From Fomitopsis serialis (taxonomy: Eukaryota; Basidiomycota; Agaricomycetes; Polyporales; Fomitopsidaceae), in the NCBI RefSeq assembly GCF_022376445.1, contig NW_025955019.1, positions 124,001 to 188,000 of the forward strand: a DNA stretch of 64,000 nt, read 5' to 3'. Of the stretch, positions 34,641 to 46,369 are shown in pieces. Numbering within the stretch: the stretch's first letter is position 1; each line of letters opens with the position of its first letter. A program made the position numbers and the translations under genes. A model generated the notes under the pieces. The model searched no databases. It was given only the letters and a program-made list of their open reading frames with translations, and was not told where the DNA came from.

Positions 34641-35550
34641 ATATGAATGGTAGGGAAGCGCTACTATGTCAAGTGAGTAATGTTTGCGGGAACCGAGTGA
34701 CGAGCTGATGCCAGACAGGTTCAAGTCCTATCTCGGACTCCCACTGCACTCGTCGTATGCCCTGTATGACTGCGCCGCTGTACGGTCATGCCATGGTGGC
34801 AACCGTAGGCCATCTGAGCCATAATCAGCGTGGCCGATTTTTGTATTATTCATGAGTAAGAGGTTGTGTAGTAAATGGAGTGCTTCCGAAGTTTGTAACC
34901 CACTGGCATGGCATCTTGTATGCACGCGTACGGAGCACATTGGTTCGAGACTCGAGACTCAAGTTCATGTGAGCCACCCCAGCTCGAGTTTCAGCGACGA
35001 CGAACGTAAACCAGCTATGGAACTGCGATTGGGCAAATCTGAGCACACTAGACTTCCTGATCATGGGCGCCTCTTTCCAACCTGCATACCGCCTGTGAGA
35101 CGCCCGTCGCCCACGGCGGTTGCCCCGGAGCTGATGCACGCTGTATGCATTGACCTTCACCTCAACGCTGGTGTTTTGCGGACATTGTCCAAGACTATGC
35201 CCGCAACCTCCATCTACCTATATCATTAGGTGCTGTTCGAACCCAGACTAAGGGGCTCAGATTCGAATGTAGGCGGCTGACCGGTGACCAGGCTGTTTGT
35301 CAATTTTGCTTCCGCCTCAGGCCTGTACAGTCGAGCATCGTACAAAATCGGCGACGCTCTGTACTCTACTTCTACCTCCTCCACGGCCATGCACCGACTT
35401 TCAGTGCCGACATTGTCGCAGATAGTGAGTGTTGAGGATGATCCTGGCCATGATCCTTTCTCACGGATATTCTAGCCATCCCTGTCCGGCAGCAGCGGAT
35501 CAGGTTCGATACCCCCTTCAGGCTTATGCACTCCTAGCGACGATGGGCCA
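34641..35550. other. Intergenic, no gene seen
   Basis: Open frames at 34852-35229 and 35284-35475 have no family-like content. A sequence matching a tRNA B-box occurs near 35512 but no tRNA fold supports it. Confidence 0.4.
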
Positions 35551-36372
35551 ATGCATTCAAGTGCTGGAGATGTATTCTCGAAGGCACTCTCCGGGAGCAT
35601 GGAGGACCTGTTCGCCACTCCTCGGCAGCAGTATGGGCTACCGGCGTCGATCGACGATGCGGATACAGCTATAGCGGTCAGTCCTCCGGCACATCGACGA
35701 AGACGCCCCGAAAACGTATGTTTATACACATTTCAATCTCTTGATGTGAGCTAAGAGTGTATTTGAGAAGGCGGAGACCAGCGCACTGCATCCGAGAGAC
35801 CGAGGCCCGAGAGCCCTTCGTCCACTAGCGCAAAGCTGGACGAGGCACAGCTTGAGGTGTCTTCGGATTTACTACTTGCGAGCCTCCATGCACCAGATCA
35901 CAACCCTCCCACCATCAGTACAGAGCCCTGGACGCCGAGGCGCGTGCTCTCTGTAACTATCAAGATACTCTTCTTTCTGCCCTGGTGTGTCGCGGTCGGC
36001 GGGGCGATCCTCCTTTCACCTCAGCACCTGGAGCTGGTGGCCTTCCGCACCGGCTACGTCTCCCACGAGCGCGGCCCCCATCGTTCGGCATTGGGCCGAG
36101 TGCGCGCACCAGCACATCGTCATCTTCCTCGCATTCGTCGCGGTCGGCGCCTGGTGGAACATTCAGTACGGGACCTGGGCCGTCGCCGCCATGCTCGCGC
36201 GCGGCGTCTACGTGTGGCACGACTTCCGTGTGGACCTCACTGTGCCGCTCGGCGAGGACGACAGGCAGAGTCTGTACCTGGCGTTGACAAGGTGTATTTG
36301 CAGGACGACTTCGTGATGCGTGTGCCCAGACGGGTAGAGAGCAGCCGAGTCGTGTATCCTGATGTGTTGTAG
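35551..36372 (+). CDS. Unassigned membrane protein (about four hydrophobic segments)
   Basis: Exon 1 (35551 to about 35717) starts MHSSAGDVFSKALSGSMEDL and ends at GTATGT; exon 2 begins SVFEKAETSA. The second exon carries the hydrophobic parts: VLSVTIKILFFLPWCVAVGG, then LLSPQHLELVAFRTGYV, then HIVIFLAFVAVGAWWNIQYG, then TWAVAAMLARGVYVWHDFRV, followed by VPLGEDDRQSLYL. The C-terminus VYLQDDFVMRVPRRVESS ends at a stop at 36370. Three one-base losses are implied: near 35787 (before ASERPRPESPSSTSAK), near 36083 (before HWAECAHQHI) and near 36283 (before VDKVYLQ). It matches in style uncharacterised basidiomycete membrane proteins; no transporter or enzyme motif is visible. Confidence 0.65.
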
Positions 36373-36758
36373 TCTATGCCAATGTAGATGTAATGTACTC
36401 CTGCTCGCGATGACTGCTATGTATCAAGAGGGTATATTACACGAAGACGACCACGTCATGCGACAGTCGCCATCACATAAATAGCTGGTGAGTCCAATAT
36501 TGAGTCCGATGTTAGTAAACTACATAGATGCCTCGCCAACAATCACCACGAGTCTCCAGGACTATCAAATGGCGAATGGGTTAGATCGTCCCCGTTCCTT
36601 CCAGACGGCGTGGCGTAGCAGCCACAGCCACAACGAGCTCGAGCTTGACTGTGATGATTTTGTATGCAGATGTCGGCTCGGGATCGGTGGGGGCACCGGG
36701 CTGCCATGCACAGACCCCGCAGGCCGTCGCGGCGGCGGCGGCGGTGGCGGCTTCTTCG
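36373..36758. other. Short intergenic with GGC-rich patch
   Basis: A GGCGGC run lies at 36727-36750. The end of the BAR-SH3 gene may extend into this part, because frame errors leave its stop uncertain. Confidence 0.4.
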
Positions 36759-39084
36759 TCACCGGTGACGGACCCAGGCCCTGGTCCGTGGTACGGCGCG
36801 AGAGCAGCGGTCGACCTGTGGATGCCGCAGAAGGTGCTCGCCATCGGGCGACGGCGGCGGGTGGCCTATCAGGCGCTCTTTCTCGTCCTCTTCCGCGTCG
36901 CCGGGCGCTATTTCCGAGGTGAACTGGCCGAAGAGGGGACTGCGACTCGCGGCGATGTTGTGGTCGCCGAAGGGGTACTCCTCGTCGAGCTGCTCATCTC
37001 GTAGGCACGACGCGACGTGGATCGCTTGCGCTCGTGCTCGCCGGCGCCGGATAGCACTGGAGGCGCACTCGCGCCTGCACCGCGGGTCATAACAGCCGGG
37101 CGGCGTGGCACAGGGGGTGCGGACGGCGTGGGCGAGAGGACCTCAGTGTATGTCGTTGGGAAAAGCCCGCGCTTCCCAGCGAGCTCGCCCATCCACCAGC
37201 CGTCCAGCACCTCATTGACGACTGTGATCTGATCCCCGGCATGGAAGTTGAGCTCGTCCGTCGACCCGGATGCGAAGTCATGTAGCGCAACGACGACCTT
37301 CTTGCCACCCGGCTTGGGAATGGACAGCCGACGATCCGCAGGAGATATTTTGCTGATAGAGCCCGACTCTTCCCTTTGCGATGCTTTGACTTGCGCGAGG
37401 AGTGAGAGACAGCGCTTAATGCGCCGTCAGACGCTTCGCTGTCCTCGTTGGCATCGTCGCGCAGGGTGGCGAAGTTATCCTTGTCCTTGTCCTTCTTCCC
37501 CCGGCTAGCCACCGACCCGACTGCGCTCACCGCTGAAGACGCCCAGCCAGCTACGCTCAGCTTGCGCGATGACTTCTCCGCCTTGTCTTTCTCTTTCTCC
37601 TTGTCTTTCTCCTTCTCTCTGTCGCTTGTACCGACAGTGCTGTCTGCGCGCTTACGTTCCGCCCGAGATTGAGGACGCGAGGGAGGACGAGACGGAGGCT
37701 TGCTCCCTGCGTCGGACTTCTTGCTCGAGAACGAGAGGCCGCGGGACCGCCTCCGGGGCTGTTCCTCCTCCTCCGATGATTCTTCGTCGGACGAAGACCC
37801 ATCAGAGACAGCAGATCGTTTCGACTTGCTCGAGCGCATGGACCCAAAGCGCGAGATTTCGGGCTTCTCGGGCTTATGTAGCGCCTCAGTCTCGCGCACG
37901 AACATGTGCATCGGCCCCCTAGGACGCGATAGCTCCAGGTGTTTGACGGTGGCTCTGTGAGACATGCTGTGTTTGGCATAAGAATCTAGCAGGAGCGGGA
38001 GGACGTACTCGTCTACCCAGTTTGCCTTGACATCGCGCAACACCTCGAGATACTGCTCCACGAAATTGAGTTTGAGGTCGAGGAAGGTAGTGAGGTCCCG
38101 CAACTGGAGCACTTCGTTCTCTTGGATGGCGTACATCCGCGCGCGGACGTCTTCTGCAGTTTCCTCGCTACATGCTGCACGTTAGTCCTTATCTGCTACG
38201 AATAGAAACAAGACGTACTAGCGCGACTTCGCATTAGCTACCTCTTCCTCCGCGTCCTTGCGATCCTTATCTTTCTCCTTCTTGCTGCTTTTGATCCTCT
38301 CCGCCTTGCTGATCGCTGCGTCATAGCTCAGCCTGACAGCGTACATGTAAGAGACACGGGAGTCAAGGTTATAGAATTAACGCGGTCACGCACCGCCGGC
38401 TTTCCAGCTTCTTCCTCTGAGCCTGATATTCCTTGATCTCGTCTTCCATACGGAAGACGGATGCGAGGAAGGTGTCTTCGAACGTCATGGCGAATGTCTC
38501 TTGCAAAGTAGCGACCTTACACAGCCCTCGCCCATGCTGACCAGCGAGTACCTGTTCAATGACAGTTGACGCAGGCGACTACACCGACCCGACAGAGCGA
38601 CGCACCGAAGGCAGAGTCATCGCCAAACTCCTCGCCATGCTTGATCATCACTATGCCCAGCGCATCGACGGGCAACAGCTTCTCCGTTTCATCGAGGGCT
38701 TCACATTCTTTCTTCTTGTCCACGACATGGTGGTAGTCCTCCGAAGCTATATGGAGCCTGTACAGATATCCCCGGTCAGCGGGCGTCCTCGAACCATACC
38801 CAGCAGCAAGCCAGCACAGCAGGCACGGATCCGCGACGCACCTCCACAGACCCTGTCTCCGCAACTCAATGTCATGTTCGAGGTCACGAAACTCGTCCGT
38901 GACGATGGTCTTGTCGCGCGACGAGATGACCTCGCCCGCCCACTGACGACGCGTCCGTCAGACTGGCTGTCCATGTGCCTCCAAAACACCGCACCTGTCG
39001 CAGCTTGCCAAGCTACGGACCACAGTTAGCTCAACGTTGCTCCTCGCTCGGAAGCGCCGAAAGTCTCACCTGTTTGCCTGCCAT
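36759..39084 (-). CDS. BAR and SH3 domain protein (membrane curvature/endocytic adaptor type)
   Basis: The N-terminal exons give a BAR domain: MAGKQLGKLRQ, WAGEVISSRDKTIVTDEFRD, LHIASEDYHHVVDKKKECEA, VDALGIVMIKHGEEFGDDSA, MEDEIKEYQAQRKKLESRR, YEETAEDVRARMYAIQENEV and LDLKLNFVEQYLEVLRDVKA. A long low-complexity Ser/Lys/Glu linker follows (EEESSEEEEQP-like and DREKEKDKEKEKDKAEK). Near the C-terminus lies an SH3 domain (VVALHDFASGSTDELNFHAG, VLDGWWMGELAGKRGLFP). BAR dimers bind curved membranes and the SH3 binds proline-rich partners, so an endocytosis or actin role is expected. At least six exons. One-base losses are implied near 38520-38570 (before the VSMGEG segment), near 37370 (linker to SISKISPADRRLSIPK before the SH3) and near 36985 (before EQLDEEYPFGDHN). 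The exact stop is uncertain. Confidence 0.8.
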
Positions 39085-40562
39085 TGCGATGTGCGTAGAG
39101 TCCTGCTCGACGTGTCACTGCACAGAGGTTCACAAGTGCGGCGGCGCGGACGCGCGTACTGAGGCGACTCGGTCTCGAGGACGATGGTGGTCGGGTTCAA
39201 GCAGTCTCACCCCACACAACCGCATGGCGCCATGAATATCCGCGATCGTCCCTTATCAAATGGACTCAAATGGACCATTTTGTCAGGGCGACGGAGGCTA
39301 GAAGCACAGATGTATCGGGAAGCCTCCGCCTGCCTTTTATACCACTCAACGCCCGGCGAATCATCCGCGCGATCTGCCCGACGCGTCTCAAGCCTCTTAC
39401 TCCAGGTAGCAAGGGTATGCTTTTGTTTGCGAATAAACACAGGATAAGAGGAGCAAAACGGTAACAGTACACAATTACGCCGAGATTACTGTAGGACGTC
39501 AGCCCCAGTGAGAACGTGCAAGATTCCCTTGAATTCTCAGTGATCCCTGTGTGTTGCTGTCAGCGCCTGTCAGCGAAATCCATTCCTGTCGATTCTCGTA
39601 TGTTACCGCATTCCAATGATCTGGGCACACTCAATCTCGAGCCCCAAACGGCTTTCGCAATTCAATGCTTTCCCAAATCCTGGCAGTCTCGCTGTCCAAA
39701 TGGATTTGCTGTAATCTGTAATCTCTCCGACCCGCTCGCCAACTGTCCGCCCAATGTACACCGCTGTAATTCAGCTTGCAATCCCGTGACCATTGACTTT
39801 CGTCCCCACGACGTCACTGGTGCGTTCGATGACCTTGACTCTGTACCACCATCATCGCCATGTATCGTCGTCTCCCTCTCGCTCGCCTACTGTCTTTTTC
39901 GCCTACTGGCTCGCTCACCTGCTGCCCAACTCTGACTCGGCGTCACTTTGTACCTGGTAACATATTGTCGCTCGCTTGCCTGCTATCTCACTGCGTTCAT
40001 GGGCTTGTACTGGGGTGGGGCGGGTACAGGTCACGGTGGACAGTCCTTCGTGTTGACGTCGTCATTGGTCGGTCTTCAGTTCGCGCTGGTACAACCAGGT
40101 CGGATTTATCTCGCGCACATACCCATATGCGGCCGCAGACTCATTTAGTATGGTGCGCACTCAGGTTGCCCGTCGTACCCAGCATACAGTCATGCCATGT
40201 ACTTTGTATGTCTCCCTCACCTATGGCGACTGCGGGTTGTCCCTCGGGAATGCTGGCGCTGCGCGCCCACAACCCAGGCGGTGTTGCGGGCAGAGGCAAC
40301 CCTCCGAGCACTCAAACTTGTCACTCGCGGGGTTACCTCATGTCTTCCCTCTGTCGTCGCGACTCACCATCCTCTTCCTCTAAGTACACTTTTGCAACGG
40401 TGCGCGGAATCAAGCTTGCACGGGGGCTACCCCAAGCATACCGAGGCCTCCGAGTTCAATCGGAAGGACTGACCGAGGCCAACGAATGAGCGGTAGGCGT
40501 GAGAGCGAGGGATCCGCTACGGTGAGTGCAGACTCACGCGGGCGGGCTCGCTGACTCTAGGC
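39085..40562. other. 1.5-kb stretch, weak coding signal only
   Basis: Plus-strand frames near 40200-40470 (WRLRVVPRECWRCAPTTQ, YPKHTEASEFNRKD) look partly protein-like and may be earlier exons of the gene listed at 40563, but the joins cannot be fixed. The rest (39100-40150) shows no gene. Confidence 0.35.
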
Positions 40563-41001
40563 ACAGGGCATTGCAACTTGCAGCACAACGCGCACGAAGA
40601 CCGCGAGCATGAAGAGACAATGCTCCGCGTGCAAACACGGCCGACGAGCGGGCGCCAGCCTCCTCACAATGTCCGGGTCATGGTGGGGCGTTTGCTGCAG
40701 GACCCGATCCCTGATTTTGACTTCGAAGCCGCCGAACACATGCTGGACGTGCCTCCGAGTCTGCAGCTGGTGCGTATAGTTTCCTTGGCTGCGTGCTACG
40801 AATACTCACTGGTATGAACGCGTTTTCTCTTGACAGCACCCCGTGCGGCGCGAAGACGACGACGACGACGTGACTGCGTTCGAATTGGACGGGAGCACTA
40901 CAAAAGACGCCAGGAAGATGGCGGCAGGCACTGAAAACAAGGTCGTGGTCGTCGTGGATAAGAGGCCGCGCGCACCAGCGAATTTACAAGCGAGTAGATG
41001 A
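40563..41001 (+). CDS. Hypothetical acidic protein, 3' exons only
   Basis: Two exons are visible. The first reads VRVMVGRLLQDPIPDFDFEA and AEHMLDVPPSLQL, ending at GTGCGT near 40770. After a 69-bp intron ending GACAG the frame continues HPVRREDDDDDVTAFELDG and NKVVVVVDKRPRAPA to a stop at 40999. No family is recognised. The 5' end is open: the frame has no clear ATG and probably starts in an upstream exon. Confidence 0.4.
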
Positions 41002-41029
41002 GTGAGCCTGAGGTGGGTGGACTACCAGA

Positions 41030-41330
41030 CGCGTCTCGGAGCGGGTGGACGAGCGGAGGCGCGAGCGGGTGGAACTGGCGGGCGGGCAAACGGGCGGGTG
41101 AGCAGGCGAGGGCCCAGGTGAGTGACAGCACACATTGACCGCCAGCGCGCTGAGCGAACACCCAGCATGCAGGGATGGCCGACGAACGCGCACACAGGCG
41201 AGCGGGCAGGAGACCTCGCCGGGGGTAAGAAAGCGGGAAAACAGGCGGTCAAGCGGGCAGACGGGCGGGCGCACGAGCCGAGTGGACATCTGGCAGGCGG
41301 GTGAGTAGACGAGCCGGCGGGTTGGAGGGC
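41030..41330. repeat. Degenerate G-rich minisatellite
   Basis: Imperfect units of the type GCGGGCGGGTGAGCAGGCGAG and GACGGGCGGGCGCACGAG repeat through this stretch, with many runs of three or more G on the plus strand. The proline/arginine-rich minus-strand open frame across it is a by-product of composition. The region lies between the gene ending at 41001 and the convergent SMARCD gene. Confidence 0.6.
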
Positions 41331-41837
41331 GCAGGGCGCGGCGTCGTGCAGCACGACACGCACGGCAACCGCGAGCGTGCCTGAGAAGGATCAACAGCGC
41401 GAAAGCCTATTGTCGGCGCAGTGCCATGAGGGTGCCGACGTCGTGTTTCGGTGTGGCAGGAACTACGAAAGGACTGCATATCTGCATTGTACTGTAATAT
41501 TTGGATTGGGACGAGGCATGTAGATTAATTCCGTGAAAATCGAATTATATTCCAGATTGGGCGCGGATTCGAGTGATACAGAGCTCGTATACTGAACAGA
41601 TGGCAATTGCTGCCATTCGATCACAGCATACATGCATTCGACACGAATTGGAGGGAACATACGGGGAACAGAAATCCATCTGTTAATCGGCCAAATGGCC
41701 ATTGGCTTCGTTTCGCAGCGTTTGGTGGAGCGGGGTGGAGCGGGAACAGCTGGGAAACGCTGGGAATGGCAGGTGATCTTGCACGTTCTCACTGGGCGTC
41801 AGCGATGAGGTCAAAAGAGTGCGCCCGCGGCGGCTTA
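41331..41837. other. Intergenic, no gene seen
   Basis: 3' side of the SMARCD gene. No gene seen. Confidence 0.4.
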
Positions 41838-43413
41838 TTACATTCCCGCCCTCGCAGCGAGGCGGAGGCCTTCCTGCACAGCCACAGCTTCCTCTACCCA
41901 CGGTAGGCGGAAGAACTCGCTGCGCCGCAAGTCCTCCTGCCGCACAGTCGCCGCGTCGCTCGGCCCGCTCGCCAGCATCGTCTCGAGGTCGCGCGATTGC
42001 GACGCGAGCCATGTCTGGATGAACTGCTGGGGGTCGTCGGCGAAGGCGCGCAGGAAGGAGCGCTTGAGGTGCGCGTTGTTCAAGGACTGGACGTGCATGG
42101 CGATCTGGGAGGGCCGAGTGAGACAGGGGATAGCGTGAAGACGGACCGACGTACCTCATCATCTAGTTTAGCGAGGTCGCGAGCAGTCTCGGTGGCCAGT
42201 TGCACGACGGCGTGACTCATCCGGCTTTTCAGACCAGAATCATCCAGCTTCACCTCGACGTCCCACGCGCCCGGCTTCTCTGGCGGTGGAATGGCTGGAT
42301 TGAGGTTGTAGTGCAGGATGATCGGGTCCGGTGGCAAGAGGTAGCGGTTGACAACTTCGGGTAATTGTTGGAACATGACTGACTCCGCCCCGAACAACTA
42401 AGAAGCTATGCATGAGCAGATACTCTCCAGCATACGAAATGTAGCGTACCGGACGGAGATGCGTGTCTGCACGGACCATGCGGCGATCGACCTTGTCCTG
42501 GAGGCCCTGAACCTTGATATAATTCCACAATGCCTGGACGACGCCAATTCGACTGTCCTCCTTCACCCCCAATAGGTTCCCGAGTTCAGGGTGTACCTTG
42601 TATTGCTCGGGCTGCTGCTCAAGGTGCAGTATGACGCGGATCTTGGTAGGGGTATCACCTTTTCGTCGGATGGTGAAACCGTCCATAGAAGGTTGGTTGG
42701 GTCCCCGCACCCACTGGGTTAGTTTCAGTACCATCATCCCAGAAATGGTTGAGACGATGACTCACCTCAACGATGTTGCCCTCCGGATACAAGTTCATGT
42801 CGCGGTCGAGCTCAACGACCAGTTGTTTGATCAGGTTTGAGAACTTCCGAGGCGGCACTCGGTCCTTTGCTCTCTGGTTTGGGATCTGAGACACTCAGTT
42901 TCCGGTGACACTTGTTCAGAACAGTTGAACAGACCTCGAGCAACCTCCCATCTATCCTGAGCTGCCACGCCGGAATGCCCTCCCCAGTCTCTGGATTACC
43001 TTCGCATCGCCTTCAGCCCCCGCTCCGCCCTCCGAGCCTTGCTGCCAGGGCTGTCCAGACACAGTGTGACTAAGGAATATTCGCAATGTACGTGTTGTCT
43101 GGCCACGGCTGGTCAACAACGACCGTGCGCCTCGGAGTGTTGAATACGTACGGGTGAGATGCGTTGGAGAGCGTCCTGTACTTCAACGCGTTTTCGTGTT
43201 ATCGTCCAGTCTAGCCGGCGTTCCATGTCGAGGAGGTCGCGGTACATCTGCGAGTCGGTTGAGAACTCGGGTGTTTGGAGGAACGCAGTTGGGAGGTTCC
43301 TGTCGGTGAGCTTGCGCTTCCTGGGAGGCGCGAAGGAGCCAATACGTGTCAAAGATGAGCCACTCTGAGATACGCTGCGCTACATACTTCACAGCTGGCT
43401 TTTGAGCGTCCAT
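41838..43413 (-). CDS. SWI/SNF-RSC subunit of the SMARCD (BAF60/Rsc6/Snf12) family, SWIB domain
   Basis: The order of motifs is typical for SMARCD. N-terminal KRKLTDRNLPTAFLQTPEF and RDLLDMERRLDWTITRKR are followed by LRIFLSHTVSGQPW, ETGEGIPAWQLRIDGRLLE, IPNQRAKDRVPPRKFSNLIK and WVRGPNQPSMDGFTIRRKGD. The SWIB domain comes next (VHPELGNLLGVKEDSRIGVV, QALWNYIKVQGLQDKVDRR, LFGAESVMFQQLPEVVNRY), then a C-terminal helical part (MHVQSLNNAHLKRSFLRAF, FIQTWLASQSRDLETML). SMARCD proteins bridge the remodeller to transcription factors in the nucleus. Introns of about 50 bp sit after RLLE, after GNIVE, after LRP and after KLDDE. Frame changes are implied near 43370 (before SGSSLTRIGSF) and near 43000 in a G-run (before NPETGEG). 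The start at 43413 is tentative. Confidence 0.88.
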
Positions 43414-43796
43414 GGTGTATGTGGTAGGAGGGGATGTAGTTTTGACGATTCAGCGTGTCTTCAGCGGTGCAGAGACAAAGCGACACGCGTCTGCGTAGAG
43501 GAACAGCGCTACCCTAAGGCCCAAGCAAGCTCTCAAAGGGGTGCCAGAGGAATATCCTTCGCACGTTACGGTGGAGAAGCAGGTGGGCGTTTGAAAGACA
43601 CTCAGTTGCACGCGGTGGCTGAGGATGTTCGCTGCGGCATATGCCGGGCGTTGAGTGCCCAAAATGGCAATCAAGGTATCACGCTCACTCGACTTTGAGC
43701 AGGTTTACTGGCACCTTCATCGCGAATTTATACTGCGTGCTTACGGCTGGTCGTTGGCCGTGTCTATCCTCACTTCATAACAGCATTCATGAGTGA
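43414..43796. other. Divergent intergenic region
   Basis: Shared upstream region of the SMARCD gene (minus) and the pseudouridine synthase gene (plus). No gene seen; a bidirectional promoter is likely from position alone. Confidence 0.4.
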
Positions 43797-45234
43797 ATGG
43801 CGAAAATGCTAGCAGGTCGCCTCGCAAGACCTCTTGCGCCCCTCTTTCGCTGCGCTCTCGCCTGCGTGCGTAGGTCGTCGACAGCTTCAACGCCAATCCC
43901 AGTCTTGTATCTCGATAAAGGTGTTATAGTGGTCAACAAACCAAGTGGATTTCTATGTCAATACAACAAGACGCAAATTCCAGTGTGTATCCTCTCATCT
44001 CTGTAGATGGAGATGTTCTCTGACATGCGCAGACTGAGGATGACCAAGTCGCAACTACTCTGAGCATCATGGTGCGCATATACCGTCATTTGACTAGAAA
44101 TGTCACTTACATCCTAGCTAGAGTGAAGTTCAACGAGCCTACAACATGCCGGAATTGCCATATGTTGTCCATCGTCTTGACAAGGCCAGCCAGCGCCCCT
44201 ACTTGGTGACGCATACGCCGGCGGCTTACACTACGATGTAGACAACCACCGGAGCACTGATCTTCGCTACCTCAAACAAACATGCAGCCAGCCTCGCCAT
44301 GCAGTTTCGCCAGCGATCAGTCAAGAAGACATACCTGGCGATAGTGCGCGCAGGCTCAGATAGCCTCCCTCAACGATCAGGCGTAATTCAAGGGATCATG
44401 CAGAAGCTCAAAGGAACAGGGGGGCCGATCACAAGTCGCCCTTGTTCTGACCCGTCGCTTGTCAGAAAGCAAGCGAATGTATCGTCCGAGTGGGAGCTGC
44501 TTGCCACTTCAGTAAGCACCCCTTCATTGCGCTGCTCTCGGGGGTCTTATCATGTGCCATCAGCCACTGGCACCTCTGAGTCTTGTCGCTGTACGGCCAA
44601 AGACTGGATTCAAGCACCAGATACGTGTGCATATGGGGGAAGTCCTTGGCGGTATGTGCTTATATCCATCAGCGGTGCATTCGAGTGTCTGATCAACATT
44701 GCGCTCCAGCCCCCGTCCTGGGAGACACCAAATACACCGGTACTCTGCCACCAGACCCGTCTATTGCAAGCGCGGTTTCCATTCCGAATGACCTACTGTT
44801 TCTACATGCCGCCGAAGTGTCCTTTTTGGTATGTATACCCTTTCCTTGTCCTTGACCAACGTTGAAGTTTTCTTGCTGTGCAGCGATTTCGCCCTTCTGG
44901 TCCACATAAAAAGGTCGTCTTAACAATATGTGCACCCTTGCCCGACACCTTCGTGCGCCTTTGCGAGGATCTCAAGATACCACTACCAGACAAGTACATC
45001 CGCGGAGGGCTTTATATTGATGGTAGGCAATATTAGATCTTGCTAACACGGTCAACGCGGTAGCACTAACATGCATCAGGCGATCATGTGCAAGACCAGC
45101 ATCCCGTCCTACAAGGTTTGGGCGGGCGATGGATGCCAGAACCTACGACGAGCGCGCCCACGGCCACACTGCTTGTCTCAACACTCGCTCCAGATGCTGC
45201 CGATGAAACCACGGCAAGTCTAGCGACGCTCTAG
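43797..45234 (+). CDS. RluA-family pseudouridine synthase, probably mitochondrial
   Basis: The enzyme isomerises uridine to pseudouridine in RNA. Visible: an N-terminal stretch rich in R, A and L (MAKMLAGRLARPLAPLFRCA) that could target mitochondria; VLYLDKGVIVVNKPSGFL; the catalytic motif VVHRLDK with the active-site aspartate, followed after a proposed intron by TTGALIFATSNKHAA; FRQRSVKKTYLAIVRAGSD; TGFKHQIRVHMGEVLGG; PVLGDTKYTG; and a C-terminal exon KYIRGGLYIDG to LASLATL-type ending at a stop at 45232-45234. Introns at CQ (near 43960), after LSIM, after HRLDK, after GEVLGG, after EVSF and after YIDG. The intron after HRLDK may use a GC donor or the gene may have one lost base there. Frame breaks also exist near 44520-44600. 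The RNA target cannot be told. Confidence 0.8.
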
Positions 45235-45246
45235 CCAACCAAGATA

Positions 45247-46369
45247 TTACATTAGACCAAACCATGACGCAGACGATACATACACAATGTCATATGCGCG
45301 CCCAGCGCGCCTCTTCCAGTTATAACTTTCATCCCAATCCACCTGACAATTCCTCGACCGCACAGCAGTCACGATACTACGCCTGTTGTCGGACGAAGCG
45401 ATGGCCCTCTCCCTCAACAGCGTCCCCAGCCCCACCGCAACCGTCCCAAGGGCAGTAGCCGTGGTCCCAGCGGCTACAGAAGGCAGCGCCGGTATGGAGC
45501 CCACCGTGATCAAGACCGCCGCCAGAATGGACATGGTGCTCGTGGTATCCGGCGTCAGCGCGATGACCGCCTCCGACGCGGCAAGCAACCACATCGGTAC
45601 CTGCGCTATGAGCGTAGTGGGCGGCGGAGGCGGCGGGTCCACGAGACGCAAAGTTGTGGCCACGCGCGTGACGAGAGACCCGGAGGGCGCTGCGGCCTTG
45701 GGCGGCGGCGCCGGGGCGGGCTGGGTCTTCAGCAGCTTGGAGCCGGTCTGCTTCTGGGTCTGCTCCTTGGGCTTGGACGTCGAAGAGGCGGCTTTGGCAT
45801 TGCCGGTTTGGATTCCGGATTTCTGCGCGATCTTCGCCATGAAGCCGAGCGCGGGAACGGGCTCTTTGGTCTTGACTTTGTTGCCCTTGTCGCCGCCGTG
45901 GCCAATGATCCACCACGATCCCGTCGACTTGCGCTGCACCTTGACAGCCTCCGTCTTCTTGCGATCAACGTTCCCTACTCCACGCAAGTGATCATCAGCG
46001 CCGGTACAGCTACGCCGTCCGGGAGTCGAACTTACCCGCGATGTTCTTCAAAGCAACACCGAAGCTGGACCACTTCCAGCCCCACGAGTGGCCAAACGCG
46101 CATTGCATGACCTGCTCGACGTCTTCGAGTCTTTTGCGTGCATCCTCGCTCATGAAGTGCCGGGCGACTTCGTGCCATAGTTTCTGCGGAATACCCCTCG
46201 CAACGCACGCCTCCGCCACTTTGGCGAGCCAGGCGTCGACCGGGAGGTCTTTCTTGGGCTTGCCTAGGAAGCGCGGTGGCGCTGTCTCCGCCGGCCACGA
46301 CGCGAGGATTGCCGGGAGCGATGATGCCTGTGGCTCCGAGCTGAATCGAGATCTGAACGTGGAGAGCAT
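45247..46369 (-). CDS. Undescribed two-part protein, copy 1 (W-rich module plus Gly/Ala hydrophobic tail)
   Basis: Two exons (46369-46036 and 45974-45247, 61-bp intron) join in frame to give 353 residues. Residues 25-110: RFLGKPKKDLPVDAWLAKV, CVARGIPQKLWHEVARHF, ARKRLEDVEQVM, WGWKWSSFGVALKNIAG. Then VKVQRKSTGSWWIIGHGG, a Lys/Pro-rich linker (PAPAPPPKAAAPSG), VPMWLLAASEAVIALTPDT and the hydrophobic STMSILAAVLITVGSIPAL and ALGTVAVGLGTLLRER, with glycine spaced as in glycine-zipper segments. The paralogue is at 50.7 kb. I do not recognise a family; the first module recalls short helical Gag/capsid-like segments (F-G-P-W spacing), but this is a guess. Membrane insertion of the tail is inferred from composition. 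Confidence 0.75.

Noticed and set aside
35440..35530. Sequence matching a tRNA B-box (GGTTCGATACC)
   Set aside because: No matching A-box, anticodon arm or acceptor stem could be found around it.
40984..41394. Minus-strand Pro/Arg/Ser-rich open frame
   Set aside because: It follows the G-rich minisatellite and has no splice structure or domain.
43382..43404. 23-bp GTATGT...CAG segment at the start of the SMARCD gene as an intron
   Set aside because: Too short for a spliceosomal intron; a one-base loss is the simpler reading.
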